Below, piece after piece: positions 1 through 11,805 of a stretch of DNA of 64,000 nt. Source of the stretch: Odontocerum albicorne (lineage: Eukaryota; Arthropoda; Insecta; Trichoptera; Odontoceridae); assembly GCA_949825065.1 (NCBI GenBank), contig OX463862.1, forward strand, positions 12,767,592 through 12,831,591, in the 5' to 3' direction. Position numbers and translations under genes: made by a program. The notes below the pieces were generated by a model, which did not search any database, was not told where the DNA came from, and saw only the letters and a list, made by a program, of their open reading frames with translations. Every line of letters starts with the position of its first letter. Within the stretch, counting starts at the first letter, position 1.

Positions 1-575
1 TCCATCGAAAACAACCATTTGTCGGTGGTATGCTAATTTCAAACGCGGTCGTACAGACACAAATGATGCTGAACGCTCTGGTCGTCCAAATGAGGCTGTT
101 ACACCAGAAAACATTTAAAAAAACCTCAAAATCATTATTGGAGCGTCTGAAAGCAGAAATCGCAAAAAAAACGGCCCCCATATGAAGAAGAAAAAAGTTC
201 TCTTTCATAAGGACAATGCACCGTGTCACAAGTCGATGATAACGATGGCCAAATTGCATGAGTTGAACTTCAAATTGCTTCCGCACCCACCGTATTCTTC
301 AGATTTGCCCCCCAGCGACTAATGGCTGGTGGCAGAGCTCAAAAAATGCTCCAGGGAATGAGATTTGGCTCCAATAATGAAGAAGTGATTGCCGAAACTA
401 ACACCTATTTTGAAACCAAAGATAAATCATTCTACACAGCTGGCATAGAAAAGTTAGGAAAGCGTTGGAATAAATGTATCGCTCTTGAACGAGACTATGT
501 TGATGAATAAAGAAGAATTTTGTCAAAGAAATGTTGTTTTAGTAATAAGTCCCGGGGCTTATTGATCGATGTGTT
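1..575 (+). mobile_element. mariner-like transposon, decayed, cut by window edge
   Basis: The translation shows mariner transposase pieces: an N-terminal stretch ending near AERSGRPNEAVTPENI, then after an internal deletion the blocks KVLFHKDNAPCHKS and LLPHPPYSSDLPPSD, and a C-terminal tail at 322-510 ending ERDYVDE. These match the second and third aspartates of the D,D34D catalytic triad. The first-aspartate region is missing, there are in-frame stops, and the frame shifts near 320. The 3' end looks like a mariner terminus, with a block around AGTCCCGGGGCTTATTG at about 548-566. It cannot be active. Confidence 0.85.
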
Positions 576-1540
576 ATGAACGAGACTTCTAATAACAAGC
601 GGAAAATAGATGCATTTGAAATGTGATACTGGAGAAAAATGTTACGGATTCTATAGATGGCAAGATGAACTAATACTTTTATTCTAAACGGAGAATCATC
701 GACAGATTATAGACAATATGTGGCATATTGTATTAACACGTTCACTGCGTATAAAATGTCATACAGAGATGCTGAAATATCGCGAATTTTTGAAAACCCA
801 TAACTTTGTTAAAAATCAAATTTTACTTTCTATTGAAACGTCATATACAAGTGTATTCCTTCGTGTCTTCAAAACACATGAAACCGGCGACGAATCCTTA
901 TCGGGAGAGGTTTATGAGTGCGCTCAACATTCAAGGCTATTTTGTATGGACACGGGAGCCGTGTTCGACGCAGTGAACGTGTTAATAAATAAATAATTAA
1001 TATTTTTAACTTTGTTAGGTTAGCATAGTGATAAGCCGGCTAAACACCCATTTGTCAATTACACAAGTAAAGGGGGTAGCTATAGGGATAGGAGGTGGAA
1101 GAGAGGGTCGGGAAGGATATACTAAAAAGAATCATTCACTGATTTGTAGACACAAAATGCTGTGTACATGAACTGTTAACATTCCAAATTACTTATTGAC
1201 ATGATAGGCATTGCAGATTTTTGGCTTTCAAAAACACTAAGCTCCGATTCAAAAAAAGTTTGTAAGCCCCTGCCTTAGAAATAATATGTTATTCGAACAT
1301 ATTTTACATTCATACATATCCACTATTCATGCTTCTTGTATTATATGCCGAATCGGAGTAACTTGATTGTTGTATTAATTATAAAATAAAAGTGATGTCA
1401 GAAGTCTTTTCTTTTTTTTTTTAGGGAGAAGAAGTGATGTCAGAAGTCTGATGAAATAAAGTTGAGATTAAAACCATCTGGCAAGGAACTAGACATTGCC
1501 TAATCCCAAAGACAATTTTCATACACACATACCATTATAT
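576..1540. other. stretch without a recognised gene
   Basis: AT-rich sequence. Around 600-690 there is a weak match to the C-terminal region of a LINE reverse transcriptase (a WYWRKMLRI-like reading). The 92-residue open frame at 718-996 resembles nothing I recognise and is probably chance. No splice-bounded exon was recognised. Confidence 0.4.
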
Positions 1541-1544
1541 TTTC

Positions 1545-1805
1545 CTGTTTATTGACAGAGTGTCAAAGTTGTCTATTAAGACAAGCTTTCTTCACCCCCT
1601 CCACATCCATACATTTTCTCATACAACTCCTATGATTGTCTTTATTTCTTTCTTTCAAAATTTCATCAAATTGATCCAACCTTGCTTTCCTTGCTCTTCC
1701 TCTTAACAAGCCTTCTCCTCGCATTTGCACTATATATTTTAGTTCATCATTCATTCATTCTACATGCCCAAACCATCTCAGAGTGCTCTTCTTCATTTTA
1801 CTTAA
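1545..1805 (-). mobile_element. LINE family 1, 3' fragment
   Basis: On the minus strand it carries the C-terminal tail of a non-LTR reverse transcriptase: FGHVE-like, then GRG-rich and RKARLDQ-like text, then RSCMRKCMDVE. The same tail recurs many times in the window on both strands and ends in a conserved non-coding block reading CTACCCCGACAGGGA followed by TGGCGTGATGGTATGTA. This copy is 5'-truncated and broken. Confidence 0.7.
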
Positions 1806-1807
1806 CA

Positions 1808-1980
1808 TGTTCAGGGCTAAAAATGCCTATAGGCATTCATATAAACTTTTGCTAGGTGCTCAAAATGCCTATCGTTGTATTCCCAATTTTATTGGGTGAA
1901 TTAAAAAACAAGTGAGTGGCCCTACGGCACTGATATGGTTTGTAAAGGTTATATGGCAATTAATTATTCTTCCTTTTTTT
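1808..1980. repeat. interspersed repeat shared with 11806-11995
   Basis: The stretch around TTTGCTAGGTGCTCAAAATG, followed by a CCCAATTTTATTGGGT-like block and a GTAAAGGTTATATGG-like block, recurs with divergence at 11830-11995. Both copies lie directly beside LINE 3' fragments. The class is unknown. Confidence 0.5.
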
Positions 1981-1990
1981 ATTTTATTAA

Positions 1991-2341
1991 CCCTTCCTGT
2001 CCTGTGATGTGTAACTAGTACACATTGCTTCAAAAAACTTGAATATCTCTATAAATATAATAAATACTGGGTTCAGATTTTAGGTATTCCTCCGTAATAC
2101 ATTTACGCATTGAATGGAAAAATAATATTAATAATAATTAGCACTTATCGGCCTCATCAGAGATATTTTGTGAAAAACGGGAATAAATTCACCGATACAA
2201 TCAAACGTGTGCCAGTGTGTGACGTAGGTATATTCATCCGCATACATGACGTAGGTATATTCATCACGAAGCGACGGTATTCACGTATCACTCTCACTCT
2301 GCTTCGGTATATGGGAACGCAAGAAATAGAATCTCAGTTCA
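1991..2341 (-). mobile_element. TTAA-flanked MITE, truncated copy
   Basis: Begins just after TTAA with CCCTTCCTGTCCTGTG, the reverse of the right end of the elements at 39191-39805 and 42739-43324. It shares with them the interior blocks around GGTATTCCTCCGTAATAC and CTCATCAGAGATATTTTGTG. The match stops near 2341, so the other terminus is missing. Confidence 0.7.
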
Positions 2342-2639
2342 CAGTTGTGTTTCTTCCTGGAATAGTCTTAAGGTAAGATATAAAGACCAGAAGAATGAAA
2401 AAAGTCAATTTTCTACCAAACTAATCGCACTAAAAATGAAACCATGAAATTTTTGGGTAACCAACAATGACAATTAACATCAGGGATGCTGACTGAATGA
2501 TCAATGGTAACAGTGTTACGAGATCAAAGGGAGGAAATGGCACAAAGTTGGTTCTTCAAAATGCAGGATCACCTCTGTAACAAGAATTTAGATCTCGACT
2601 AATGTATGCAAATTTTGTGTTGCTACATTATCTGTATTG

Positions 2640-2762
2640 CCTATGGTATTGAAGCATAGATATTGCGGCAACAACAAAGAAACTAGAAGGTTTTGAATTG
2701 TGGTGCTATCGAAGAATGTGGACAATTGACAAAGTCAATAATTATGACATCTTGAAACTGCC
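2640..2762 (+). mobile_element. LINE family 3 fragment
   Basis: Broken reading LEGFELWCYRRMWTID, preceded by a GIEA..ILRQQQ-like piece. This is the usual reverse transcriptase C-terminal context (YG.E.WTL, then FEMW.YRRML). Frameshifted and short. Confidence 0.5.
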
Positions 2763-3091
2763 GTATTAGTCAGACTATAAGGTGAGGTTTTTATTTAAAA
2801 AGGCGACACGTAAATAGGGGGGTCGCCCTATATTTGAATCACAAACATTGCGGGTAACAATAAATTAGCTACTGTAGTTGGACTTGCTTATTCCTTCTTT
2901 TCATGTTTAAACATGTACTTTACTATTATCTGGGTACTTTGTTTTAATTCATATTTTTCGTTAAACGTTTTGCATTTTATTTTTCATAATATAATGGCGA
3001 GGGAAATGTTTTTTACTCCAAAATGCATATTAAAAAACAGAGGTCGCCTTATAATCAGGGTCGCCCTATAGTCGGGCCAATACGGTAATTA
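2758..3091. mobile_element. TIR DNA element of about 330 bp
   Basis: The ends are inverted repeats. The left end reads GCCGTATTAGTCAGACTATA. The right end, reversed, reads ACCGTATTGGCCCGACTATA and continues with an AGGGCGACC block. An internal GGTCGCCCTATA block appears three times (about 2820, 3047 and 3063). No coding capacity. Superfamily not assigned. Confidence 0.6.
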
Positions 3092-3114
3092 ATAAAGATA
3101 TTACCAGTCTGTTT

Positions 3115-3192
3115 AACACTTAGGGCCTATAAAAACATCTTTGTGGTTGGTTGGAAGAGATTTCCACATGGCAATAAACTCGCCAGGTTAAA
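3115..3192 (+). repeat. SINE 3' tail
   Basis: Carries the common tail GGTTGGAAGAGATTTCCAC, ATGGCAATAAACTCGCCAGG found on all tRNA-like SINEs in this window. The tRNA head is absent. Confidence 0.6.
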
Positions 3193-3209
3193 AAAAGAGA
3201 GAAGTATTA

Positions 3210-3630
3210 TTCACCGTCAAAATGAGAAAGTTTGAGTACTTTAGATATACGAGGGGAAAAATGTGAGATTCTTATCAGAAAAGTGTGGAGAGAAGAAACC
3301 GTATATCCTGGTTAAAGAACTTACACGAGAGGTTTTATTATAGTACTATATCTTTGAGCTGCTGCCTGTAAAGTCAAGATACCCTTGGTGATTGAATGAA
3401 GAAAGACTAACAAAACTAATTTATGGAAGGAAGGCGTGGCAGAGGAAGACCAAAGAAAGTACGGTTGGACCAGGTGAATTATATTTTGAAAGGAACCGTA
3501 GAGTCTGATCAATATAAGTTGTATGACAAGGTATATAATATGGAAGAGGCAAGGATGTGTGTTAAGATATGAAAGCCTGGCCCTCCTTCCTCTCTGCCTA
3601 CCCCGACAGGGAAATGATGTGACGATATGC
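3210..3630 (+). mobile_element. LINE 3' fragments, two families joined
   Basis: 3215-3335 reads like a LINE family 3 tail (MRKFEYFRYTRG). 3395-3630 is a LINE family 1 tail (GRRGRGRPKKVRLDQVNYILK) running into the family 3' block CTACCCCGACAGGGAAATGA. Both are broken and lack the polymerase core. Confidence 0.6.
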
Positions 3631-3711
3631 GTGTATTGCATCAATGAAGGATTTATGCCATAAGATATTTCACCTCCTCGTGATTTCATAATAAATATAC
3701 AGTACCCGGCG

Positions 3712-3834
3712 GTAAGAAATACATATAGTTTGTAGAGCGTTCGGTCCGGTAACGACTGATAAATCGCAATGGAACACGTTATGAATGACAGAGACGACAC
3801 TCTACAAACGATGTGTATTACTTACCAACGGGTA
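3712..3834. mobile_element. hairpin MITE (GTACCCGGCGG family), deleted copy
   Basis: Starts GTACCCGGCGGTAAG and ends CTTACCAACGGGTAC in inverted orientation. Inner arm pieces resemble GACAGAGACGACGCTCTAC. Compared with 37982-38220 it has lost most of both arms. Confidence 0.7.
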
Positions 3835-3839
3835 CTGTA

Positions 3840-5740
3840 CTTATCCTCAATGAGAAAGTATATGAATGTGAAAAGGATAAATGAAACTCGAGTATTCAAA
3901 TTTATTTCAACATATTATAAACAAATACATAAAGCTTTGATGTTCTGGATTCCGGTGCAATCAGGGGTGCTCTGCATATCGGATGCGTGGATGGATCTTT
4001 TGCATATGCCGTGTCTTGCAAATGACTGATCGCTCGGTGAATTGCCCAAGATACGCACTTCCTGGAGTACTGACGGAGGGGCTGTTATTTCTTTGTTAAA
4101 TACAGTGGATTCATTGATTTTTATTAGTTTTCATTCACAATACAGGCTTAGCCCAATTACATTGAAATTTTTAATCACTAAAAATAGTTCACGTACAAAG
4201 TTACCCCTAATTTTTTCATTGTGTGTGCGGCATATAATTGCGCAAAACAAAATATGGTTACAAGTTCCTTTCTTTGAGATGTGTGCGGAAGATGGAAACA
4301 TGTGTGCGGACAATTTTTAACAGATGTGCGGCCGCACACGCGCGCGCACACCTTAGAGGGAACGTTGTTCACGTATTTAAAAAAATAAAATATTCAAATA
4401 AATTCATGACTGCTTTCTAACGCCTCCAATCTAGAAGAAATTTTTCTTTTATTTTTTACAAAATGATATGAAATATGTCAATATCCTAAACAATCCCGTA
4501 CAAAACAGTTATTCAGGCCCATCCAACAGGCATAGCGACTGCGAGACCTGTTCTTTCGTACGAGTGAGAATAGTTTTTGTCGACGCTAGCCAGTACCCCA
4601 ACCACTCAGTTACGAGATCAAATATGAAAGAACATAAATAAACAAACGTTTATAAGGAGTGAATTCATATTCCAGACTAAATACTTATTTCTAAATTGTA
4701 TTCAAAGTCAAAGTGAGGTAATGAAACTATGTGACTCCCTTATTATTTAAAGAAGCAACGACAAATTCGTATAAAAAATACCTTCAAACAACTTTTTTCT
4801 TCTACGAAAAAAATGATTAAAAGATTTAGTATTTAGTTTTAAGGTCGGACTATGAATTCAGGTATTCGTAGTTATCATTTTCTGCAATTTAGTTTTGTCT
4901 GAAAGAAAAATAAAATAAATACAAGATAAAAAACATAAGAGACACATGTTTTGGCATTTTTAGCTGAAAATGAGAACAGGATAAAGAATGAATTTGAAGA
5001 CATCACTTTCAAAAGGCAACTTTATTTTAATATTTTTACAAAGAATATCACAGATATAAAATTACTTAAGTACAACACCAAAGTAAAAGATAAACCTAAG
5101 ACAATATTTCATTTTTATTCATAAAATTTATATAAAATATCATAAAATGCCGAGTCATAATTTATAAACTTCAACATATGTACACCTGTAATGATTAGTT
5201 AGAATAAAGTCTTTTTTATGTCGAAGAATCCTCGGACAAGCAATCAGTGACCTAAGTAAAAAATATTCACCGAGTGACACTTGGCTACTATTAGGTCGAC
5301 AGTGAATGTGTTATAAAAACATTTTTATCAATTCATTATTTTCTGTAATTTTTTAAATAACAGTTATTGTAAAAGGACCATCTTTAAATAAACATTATAA
5401 TATTTTATTTCAAAGAGGGAAATGTTAACAATTTAATAAAAATTATTAGTTTGTTAACAAGTATTTTAAAAACAGAACGAAAAATTGTACTAGATAAATA
5501 GAATCTAAAAAGGTCTTCATTACTTTGAACAGGACGAGAGATTGTTAAAAAAAAATGAGATATGAATGAAACCATAGTTCAGTACGCTAGACACAAACTT
5601 GTTACAATTTGTTTGAAATCTTTGAAAAATAGTTGTAATGTAAAAAAAACCGCACTATTATCATAGAACGTGGTAAATGTCATCACACTTTTTTTTTTAA
5701 AATGTCAATCTTCAAATCAACAATTGTAATAAAATTAAAA
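3840..5740. other. AT-rich stretch; one interspersed repeat
   Basis: No gene seen. 4706-4862 (GTGAGGTAATGAAACT through TTTTAAGGTCGGACTATGAA) is a diverged copy of the sequence at 22262-22425. A few overlapping open frames around 4040-4420 lie in low-complexity text and have no recognisable motif. Confidence 0.5.
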
Positions 5741-5745
5741 TATGA

Positions 5746-5982
5746 TTTAATATCCTGTATACTTAAGGCCAACTCGTGATATTGTGCGTAAATTTAATAT
5801 CCTGTATACTTAAGTCCAACTCGGGATATTGTGCATAAATTTAATATCCTGTATACTTAAGTCGAACTCGGGATATTGTGCGTAAATTTAATATCCTGTA
5901 TACTTAAGCCGAACTCAGGATATTGTGCGTAAATTTAATATACTGTATACTTAAGTCGAACTCGGAATATTGTGCGTAAATT
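5746..5982. repeat. tandem repeat, 47-bp unit, 5 copies
   Basis: Five head-to-tail copies of a unit that begins TTTAATATCCTGTATACTTA, continues with an AACTCGGGATATTGTGCG block and closes TAAA. Copies differ at a few positions (GGCC, TCC, TCG and CCG variants after TTAAG). The array lies about 40 bp before a mariner element. Confidence 0.9.
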
Positions 5983-6021
5983 TGTGATGTGTCTAGCATA
6001 GTGTAATTGGATGCATTATAT

Positions 6022-6856
6022 ATCAGGTCTGTAAATATGAAACTGAAATTTGCTCATAGATGGCTCTAGTTGTCAATGTAGTGACTGTCAAACCGCGTCA
6101 CTGGCGCCTTTTTCTTGTGTTTACATTTGTCAAAGACCTTTAACTCGCAACAATACAAGTTTAATACAACTACATATGTTTTCATAGCGTTGAACATGTC
6201 TGTTTTTGTGCCTGAAAACTACGATTTGCGGAAAGAAGAATTAAAAGATCATGGGTAACTCCAAGCAAACCAGCGAGATCGACTGCAAGGCCAAATCGCT
6301 ATGGACGGAAGACAATGCTCTGTGTTTGGTAGGATCAGAAGGGTGTTATCTATTATGGGCTGCTAAAACCTGGCGAAACCTTTAATACTGAATGCTACCG
6401 ACAACAGATGATGGATTTGAACCAAGCATTGTGTGAAAAACTACCAGAATATCAAAAGAGGCAACACAAAGTGATTTTGCTTCATGATAATGCACCATCG
6501 CACACAGCAAAACCGGGGTCAAGGAAACGATTGAGGCGTTTAGTTGACAAATACCTTCGCACGCGGCTTACTCACCAGACTTGGCTCCGTCCGATTACTA
6601 CTTATTTGCATCGATGGGACATGCACTTGCTGAGCAGCGCTTCACTTCTTATGAAAATGTACGAAAATGGCTCGATGATTGGTTTGCCTCAAAAGAGCAA
6701 CTGGTTTTTTAGCGTGGCATCCACAAATTGCCAGAGATGGGAAAAATGTGTAGCTAGCGATGGACAATACTTTGAATTAAATGTTTTTTATCATTTTCAT
6801 ACAATAAATGTGTATTTTCCATAAAAAAAATCTGGTTTCATATTTACAGACCTGAT
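6022..6856 (+). mobile_element. mariner-like element with intact TIRs, internally deleted
   Basis: The terminal inverted repeats are ATCAGGTCTGTAAATATGAA at 6022 and its reverse complement ending at 6856, set in TA-rich flanks. Inside, an N-terminal piece starts MSVFVPENYDLRKEELKDH at 6196. A C-terminal part contains LLHDNAPSHTAK (second Asp), a frameshifted SPDLAPSDYYLFASMGHAL block (third Asp), and WEKCVASDGQYFE at the end. Most of the DNA-binding region and the first-Asp block are deleted, so the copy is non-autonomous. Confidence 0.85.
6408..6824 (+). pseudogene. mariner transposase remnant, C-terminal part
   Basis: An open frame of 138 residues begins MMDLNQALCEKLPEYQKR and includes LLHDNAPSHTA, the second catalytic aspartate. 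A +1/-1 frameshift near residue 40 takes it out of the transposase frame through the third-Asp block, and it returns to transposase sequence near WEKCVASDGQYFE. Non-functional. Confidence 0.75.
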
Positions 6857-7063
6857 ATATATACACAAAAAGGATTCAACTCATTTTTTTGGTTAATTTC
6901 AGATATCCGACAAGTATACCTCAATCTTTCAAAATATATTAAACCAGAAAAATGTGTATTCGTTTTAAAAAAATAATTCCATACAAAATGCTATTATTCT
7001 GTTTCCTCGTATATCTCGAAAACAGGCAGAATATGAGTTGGATCCTTTTTCAATTCATACGTT

Positions 7064-7130
7064 CGATAGTGACAAAATGTACACGTCCGATAGTGACAAA
7101 ATATACACGTCCGATAGTGACAAAATAATA
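7064..7130. repeat. short tandem repeat, 24-bp unit, 3 copies
   Basis: Three copies of CGTCCGATAGTGACAAAATA followed by TACA, with small changes (TTCG in the first copy). Confidence 0.85.
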
Positions 7131-7787
7131 AAGGTATTCAAATACTGCTAAAAAATTTCCTCAGTTCCGATACAAATACTTATTAAATATTGATAAAAAA
7201 AATCAATAAATACATTCGATAAAATAGTAAAATAAAATGCTGAAATAAAAAATAATCAAATTTAATTTGTGTTCGTATAAGTAGTTTTATATTGTAGCTT
7301 TGTAAGTATTCAGATTCAAAAGAAATCATTTGATTCTGGAAATAAAAAAATAAAAATTACAGAATCAATAGTGTGACAAAATTTTGATCGAGTGTGCTGA
7401 AAAAAATTTCAAACTCTGAAAAAAAATCATAGAATTATTTTACAAAACGTACATTTTAAACCTAAGGCTTTTTTTATTAACTCTATTCACTAGTTATAAA
7501 AAAATAAATAATAGATGAAGCACTCCGCGAGAAGAACGCACCATCGAGGCAAGATAGTATACTAATTGAATATAAAATATACTTAAAAAAATAAGGAATG
7601 TGTGTATTTGTAATTTTATACTACAAAATCTATACTCGTAAACATATATACTCTTGTCATTCTAGTTCAAAGTATTTATAACCCCTTCATTTTAACATTT
7701 ACTCGTCGGAGGCTGTCTTTAAAGAGGCGTTAGAAGAAGAAGAATCATCAGATAAAAGTCGTGAAAGGCCAAATAATTAACAATATT
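7131..7787. other. AT-rich stretch, no feature seen
   Basis: Long A/T runs and short direct repeats only. No exon, TIR or SINE signature was recognised. Confidence 0.5.
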
Positions 7788-8043
7788 TCTGTGGCATCAT
7801 GGCAGAAGTTGACGTCTGTTTTTTGTAATTTTGTGTTTATTCTCCCAATTCATAGAAAATATTTCTCAGCATGTTGTGGCAAAACTTGGTGTGTCAGTCA
7901 TTATTCAAACAAAAGATATATTATTTGGAAAAACTTAAAAAATTCTTATTTGTACCGATTTTGACAGCTTATAAAAGTTAATATTGCTTCTCTTGTAAAC
8001 TAAGGTAAAACGGACATATCAACTTCTGCCATAACGCCACAGA
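7788..8043. mobile_element. 256-bp MITE, copy 1
   Basis: Terminal inverted repeats read TCTGTGGCATCATGGCAGAA on the left and, reversed, TCTGTGGCGTTATGGCAGAA on the right. A near-identical copy is at 51089-51346, with the same interior (CTCAGCATGTTGTGGCAAAA, TACCGATTTTGACAGCTTAT). No coding capacity. Confidence 0.85.
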
Positions 8044-8149
8044 TTTACTGTTCCAATGATACAGTAATTCTGTACAGATTATATGTAGTATTGCATTGTA
8101 ATAAACTTTTCGTTGTATACAATACAACCTGGTGTGTTTATTACCATGT

Positions 8150-8312
8150 ATCAAATCTTTTACAACCAACCAAAAATATTTTAAAAAGCCCTTAAGTGAA
8201 AACAAGACCCTTTGTAAATAAAATTAAGTGCCAAAGTGAGAATCAGACCCGCAACCCCCAGGTTGGAATACAGGTGGGTTACCAACTAAGCCACAGAGGT
8301 TACCCATTTAAT
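8150..8312 (-). repeat. tRNA-like SINE
   Basis: Read on the minus strand: an A-box-like head with TTAGTTGGTAACC, a B-box-like block close to GGGTCTGATTC near 8246, then the common SINE tail. Diverged. Confidence 0.6.
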
Positions 8313-8319
8313 ACGGACA

Positions 8320-9290
8320 ACCTTCAGAGTTAATATGCTGTACAGTAATTGTTCTTGGTTGTTTCCTCTATAGCGAGGATCGTGATTACCATTAATCATC
8401 AACCATCCTTCTCCAGCATAAGTGATCTCTTGCGTTACAGAGAGCCTTCTAAAATGAACACTTTCACCTGATCACTCTATCAAATGGGTATCTTGCCTCT
8501 ACTTATTTCGTCATTCTCAATCAAAGATCAAAACCAGAATTGAGATAGTACAAAATTGCTTCTTCAAAATGGGAGATGTGCACGTAAAATGAATCATAAA
8601 GTGCTGCATATATTCGGTACATCTTTATGATATAAAGACATGTTACCCTCATCCGAGCCCCCACAATGAAGACACCACAAGTCTGAAATGTGGTGCTGCG
8701 GAAGAATGCTAAAAGGATTTGATAAATGGACAAAACAACGATCGACAAATGACAATTTGAGATGTTTAAATTTTAAATATGTGTGGCGCGAAATTAATCC
8801 AAAAAAAAAAGTTTCGACAAGAGTAAATATGTCATTCAATAAGACTATTCTAAAAAACAAACTATATTCTAGAGATCACAAAAAAACGAGGCAAAAATCT
8901 TAATAACTAATTACTATAAAATAAAAGCGATCGTATTTTTGAAGCACTTATTGAAAACATCTAAAATTTACAATATACAATAAGTAATATTGAGGATGAG
9001 CCCATAAAACTTTTAAAATACTTTTTTCAAAGTTCTTATATCCTTTCACCCCTTAACCTAAATTCACATCCACACAAGGGAGACCATAAACAGCATAATT
9101 ATTAATCCATGGTCAAGAGGTCAACATTACTTTTCTCTATGTCCTATTAACACTTTGTATGCGGGTGGAGACTAATCGCAGATTACACGCAGTGGGTTTA
9201 TAAAGAAAAATTAACTAATTATCCAAAAATTATGTAATATAGTATGTAGGTTTATAAAAATATACAACTATATTTATAACAAAGGGTAGG
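8320..9290. other. stretch without a gene; small LINE-like remnant
   Basis: 8685-8760 reads MWCCGRMLKGFDKWTKQRS, which resembles the RRML segment of LINE family 3. The rest is AT-rich sequence with no recognised feature. Open frames here lack motifs. Confidence 0.4.
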
Positions 9291-9440
9291 AAGGATAAAA
9301 GATTAATGCTATGGAGATGCATGCACTACGAAAGAGTTTCAATGTATGAAAGGACATCAGAAATGGAACAGGACGACAACATCAGCAATGAATGCATATA
9401 TAAAATGAACATACCTAAAATAAAAAGTGTCTTCGAAATT
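9290..9440 (+). mobile_element. LINE family 1 reverse transcriptase remnant
   Basis: The frame reads LMLWRCMHYERVSMYERTSE and then ISNECIYKMN. It resembles the LINE family 1 segment with alternating EMRALRRI and NECMDKM text that is better kept at 31740-31860 and 57520-57600. Confidence 0.5.
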
Positions 9441-10270
9441 GCTAAATTTCAACAAGTTATTTTGTTAAATAAAAATATTATTCTGTTTAATACACTACGG
9501 TTCTGTCCCACTTGCAAGTGGGGTCGTAGAATACTGTCAAGTACATAGATCCCTGCACTGAATGGTGAGAATTGAGGAAAACGGACGGCAGCATAAAATT
9601 CGAACCAAGGTAGTACAAAAAACTAAAAGTGTAATCTCCTATTTCACTGTGACAGCACATTCATAGTTAAATTGAGATTACAATCACCCGCTTTCAATTG
9701 TAATTCTAGTCTCCCCCACTAGATCTCTAGTCCAGTGACACACTTTTAATTGTAATTCTAGTCTCCCTTGCACCCGCACGCAAAGTGTTGCAATATAATA
9801 GTTTATCAACATTCATTGCACTCAAACTTGGACAATTTCACAAAAAAAAGTTAAATATCCCCACAAAATTAAATAAAAGCACACGAGTTTCGCTTAAGAA
9901 ATTCATTTGCAAAGAGACAATTGAAAATGCTCTCGTAGAGCAAAAGAGTTTTTCAAATTTTAAAAGCTTTTATGTATTGATTGAAATTTTTTTGAGTCAG
10001 TTTAAAAATGGGATGCTATAGTCTAAATAACATTAAAATAAATAAATTTGCTTATTGGTGATTCGCAGAATCACGATTTTAAGAGCGATCCAGAGTAAAA
10101 CAGTTAACGGTATGCCTTGACATCTTATGATATTCATTCAAAAGTCAACTTTCAATCGGATTAAAAGCGGCCATAGATCAAATGTGTACTCCATATCATT
10201 ATTGGCATATAAAGCCAATAAAACAACTCCTTCGAAACATTGACAATTTTGCAAGCCACCTTTAACATGG
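9441..10270. other. stretch without recognised features
   Basis: AT-rich. A short internal duplication around TTGTAATTCTAGTCTCCC occurs at about 9698 and 9749. No exon evidence. Confidence 0.45.
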
Positions 10271-10845
10271 TATACTCAAGAAAATGTAGCATGGTTCCTG
10301 TGACGTTTGAAATGTCATATTTCAAAGGGATGGGGTAAAATAGTTTTTTTTTACAAATCGAATGGTTTTTTTATAAATCGAAAAATTGTTTTTCTCTAAA
10401 CCGACGTTTTAATTCCTAATTTTCATTATACTGACTTTCTAATGTATTGTATGATTTGTATCTATCTTTAAATAGGCCAAGATCCACTATGAATTTATAC
10501 TAATTACGAACATTTAATTTTATGTATAAAAAAATTGAAAATCCAATTATCGTATACCCCATCCGTAGCAAATGCAGACTAACATAGTGACTTTTGACGA
10601 ACGTCGCCAAATATTATTTGATTTTAACAAACTGCCACATTTTTGCTAATTTGTAACAAGATGTATTAATTTGTCATTATTGTTAGTTTTATGTAATGTA
10701 TTTACCTAAATAACTTGTTATTTATTAGAATCGAGGCTTATATTAAAATGATAAAATAATTTAAATTACTGAACGTCGTTACAAGGTTGTATTGGGGAAA
10801 ATTTGTGAAATGTTACAGGGACCATGCTACATTTTCTTTAGTATA
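10271..10845 (+). mobile_element. 575-bp TIR DNA element, copy A
   Basis: Starts TATACTCAAGAAAATGTAGC, ATGGTTCCTGTGAC and ends with the inverted match ACAGGGACCATGCTACATTT, TCTTTAGTATA. A second copy in opposite orientation is at 14746-15284. Terminal TA fits a mariner-type target, but no transposase is encoded. Confidence 0.9.
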
Positions 10846-11400
10846 GTAATTCCGAAGATTCCACTGCACCTACTAGTGACAACAGCTGTGAAAATCTTCG
10901 AACATACTTGAAAGAGATATTTTACATCGAAAAACATTAATAAAAATCTCCAAAACGATTAAAATACCAGTCTTGTTACGTGTATGAGTTATATTGACAA
11001 CTAAGGAAACAATTATGTCTACAATAGATTTTGACTTTTATTTCCCAATATTTATTTCCCAATAGATTGTAGATAAAAAATATAATATTCAACAACAATT
11101 CAAACTGAATGTTGGATGCAATTCTGAAGTTTTTTTATATTTTTATTTTTACACTTGGATGGATTTTTCTCAAGCTAGTGACGTAACAAAATGCTCCCGA
11201 CAGTTTGCTCAACAGTCCAGTTGTCAAACATGATTCACAGTGTAATGTAATGAAAAATAAAATTGCCAAGTTAATTAACAGCAATTGAAATGGCCAAGGC
11301 ACGTGATACTCATTCTTTTTTAGTTAGTGAGTGTTAAGTTTAGTTCGTATATTGTATGTTTTTATCAAATCAATAAAAATTAATTAAAAATGTTCAAGAC
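10846..11400. other. AT-rich stretch, no feature seen
   Basis: No coding, TIR or SINE signal recognised. A short direct repeat TTTATTTCCCAATA occurs near 11037 and 11051. Confidence 0.5.
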
Positions 11401-11419
11401 ACTAATTAACACGTTCAGT

Positions 11420-11805
11420 GCTGAAGCAACGTGAATAATAGCATTCGAGATGTGGATGCACCGGAGAATGCTACGGATACCCTGGATGGATATGGTCAGC
11501 AACACGAGGGTTCTTCAAAGAGCCAAAGTTGATAGAGAGTTGCTGACTAATATTAAAATCGGAAAGGTGTCCTATTTGGGTCATGTACTTAGAGGAACAA
11601 AGTACAAATTACTGCACCTGATCATCCAAGGCAAAATAGAGGGTCGAAGGTGTTCGCAGGAGACAAATCTCCTGGCTCCGCAATATACGTGATTGGACTG
11701 GTATAAGGAGTGTCGAGGATCTTTTTCGGGCTGCCGGGGACCAAGATGCCTACTCTTAGGTGATATTCAACGTTGGGGGGACCTGACATGACACTAAGAA
11801 GAAGT
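11420..11805 (+). mobile_element. LINE family 3, 3' fragment
   Basis: The reading FEMWMHRRMLRIPWMDMVSN, then LLTNIKIGKVSYLGHVLRG and KYKLLHLIIQGKIEGRR, is the C-terminal tail of a LINE reverse transcriptase. Frameshifts follow, and the 3' end closes with GACCTGACATGACACTAAGA, AGAAG. Other copies are at 18168-18395 (minus), 55366-55668 and 56408-56638. Confidence 0.8.

Noticed and set aside
3321..3800. 159-residue minus-strand protein
   Set aside because: It runs backwards through a LINE family 1 fragment and a hairpin MITE. No motif of its own.
4540..4625. tRNA-like sequence near 4600 (reversed GTAACTGAGTGGTTGGGGTA)
   Set aside because: There is an A-box-like word only. No B box at the correct distance and no SINE tail.
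5746..5982. CRISPR-like array
   Set aside because: The units are contiguous tandem copies without unique spacers, and the context is eukaryotic.
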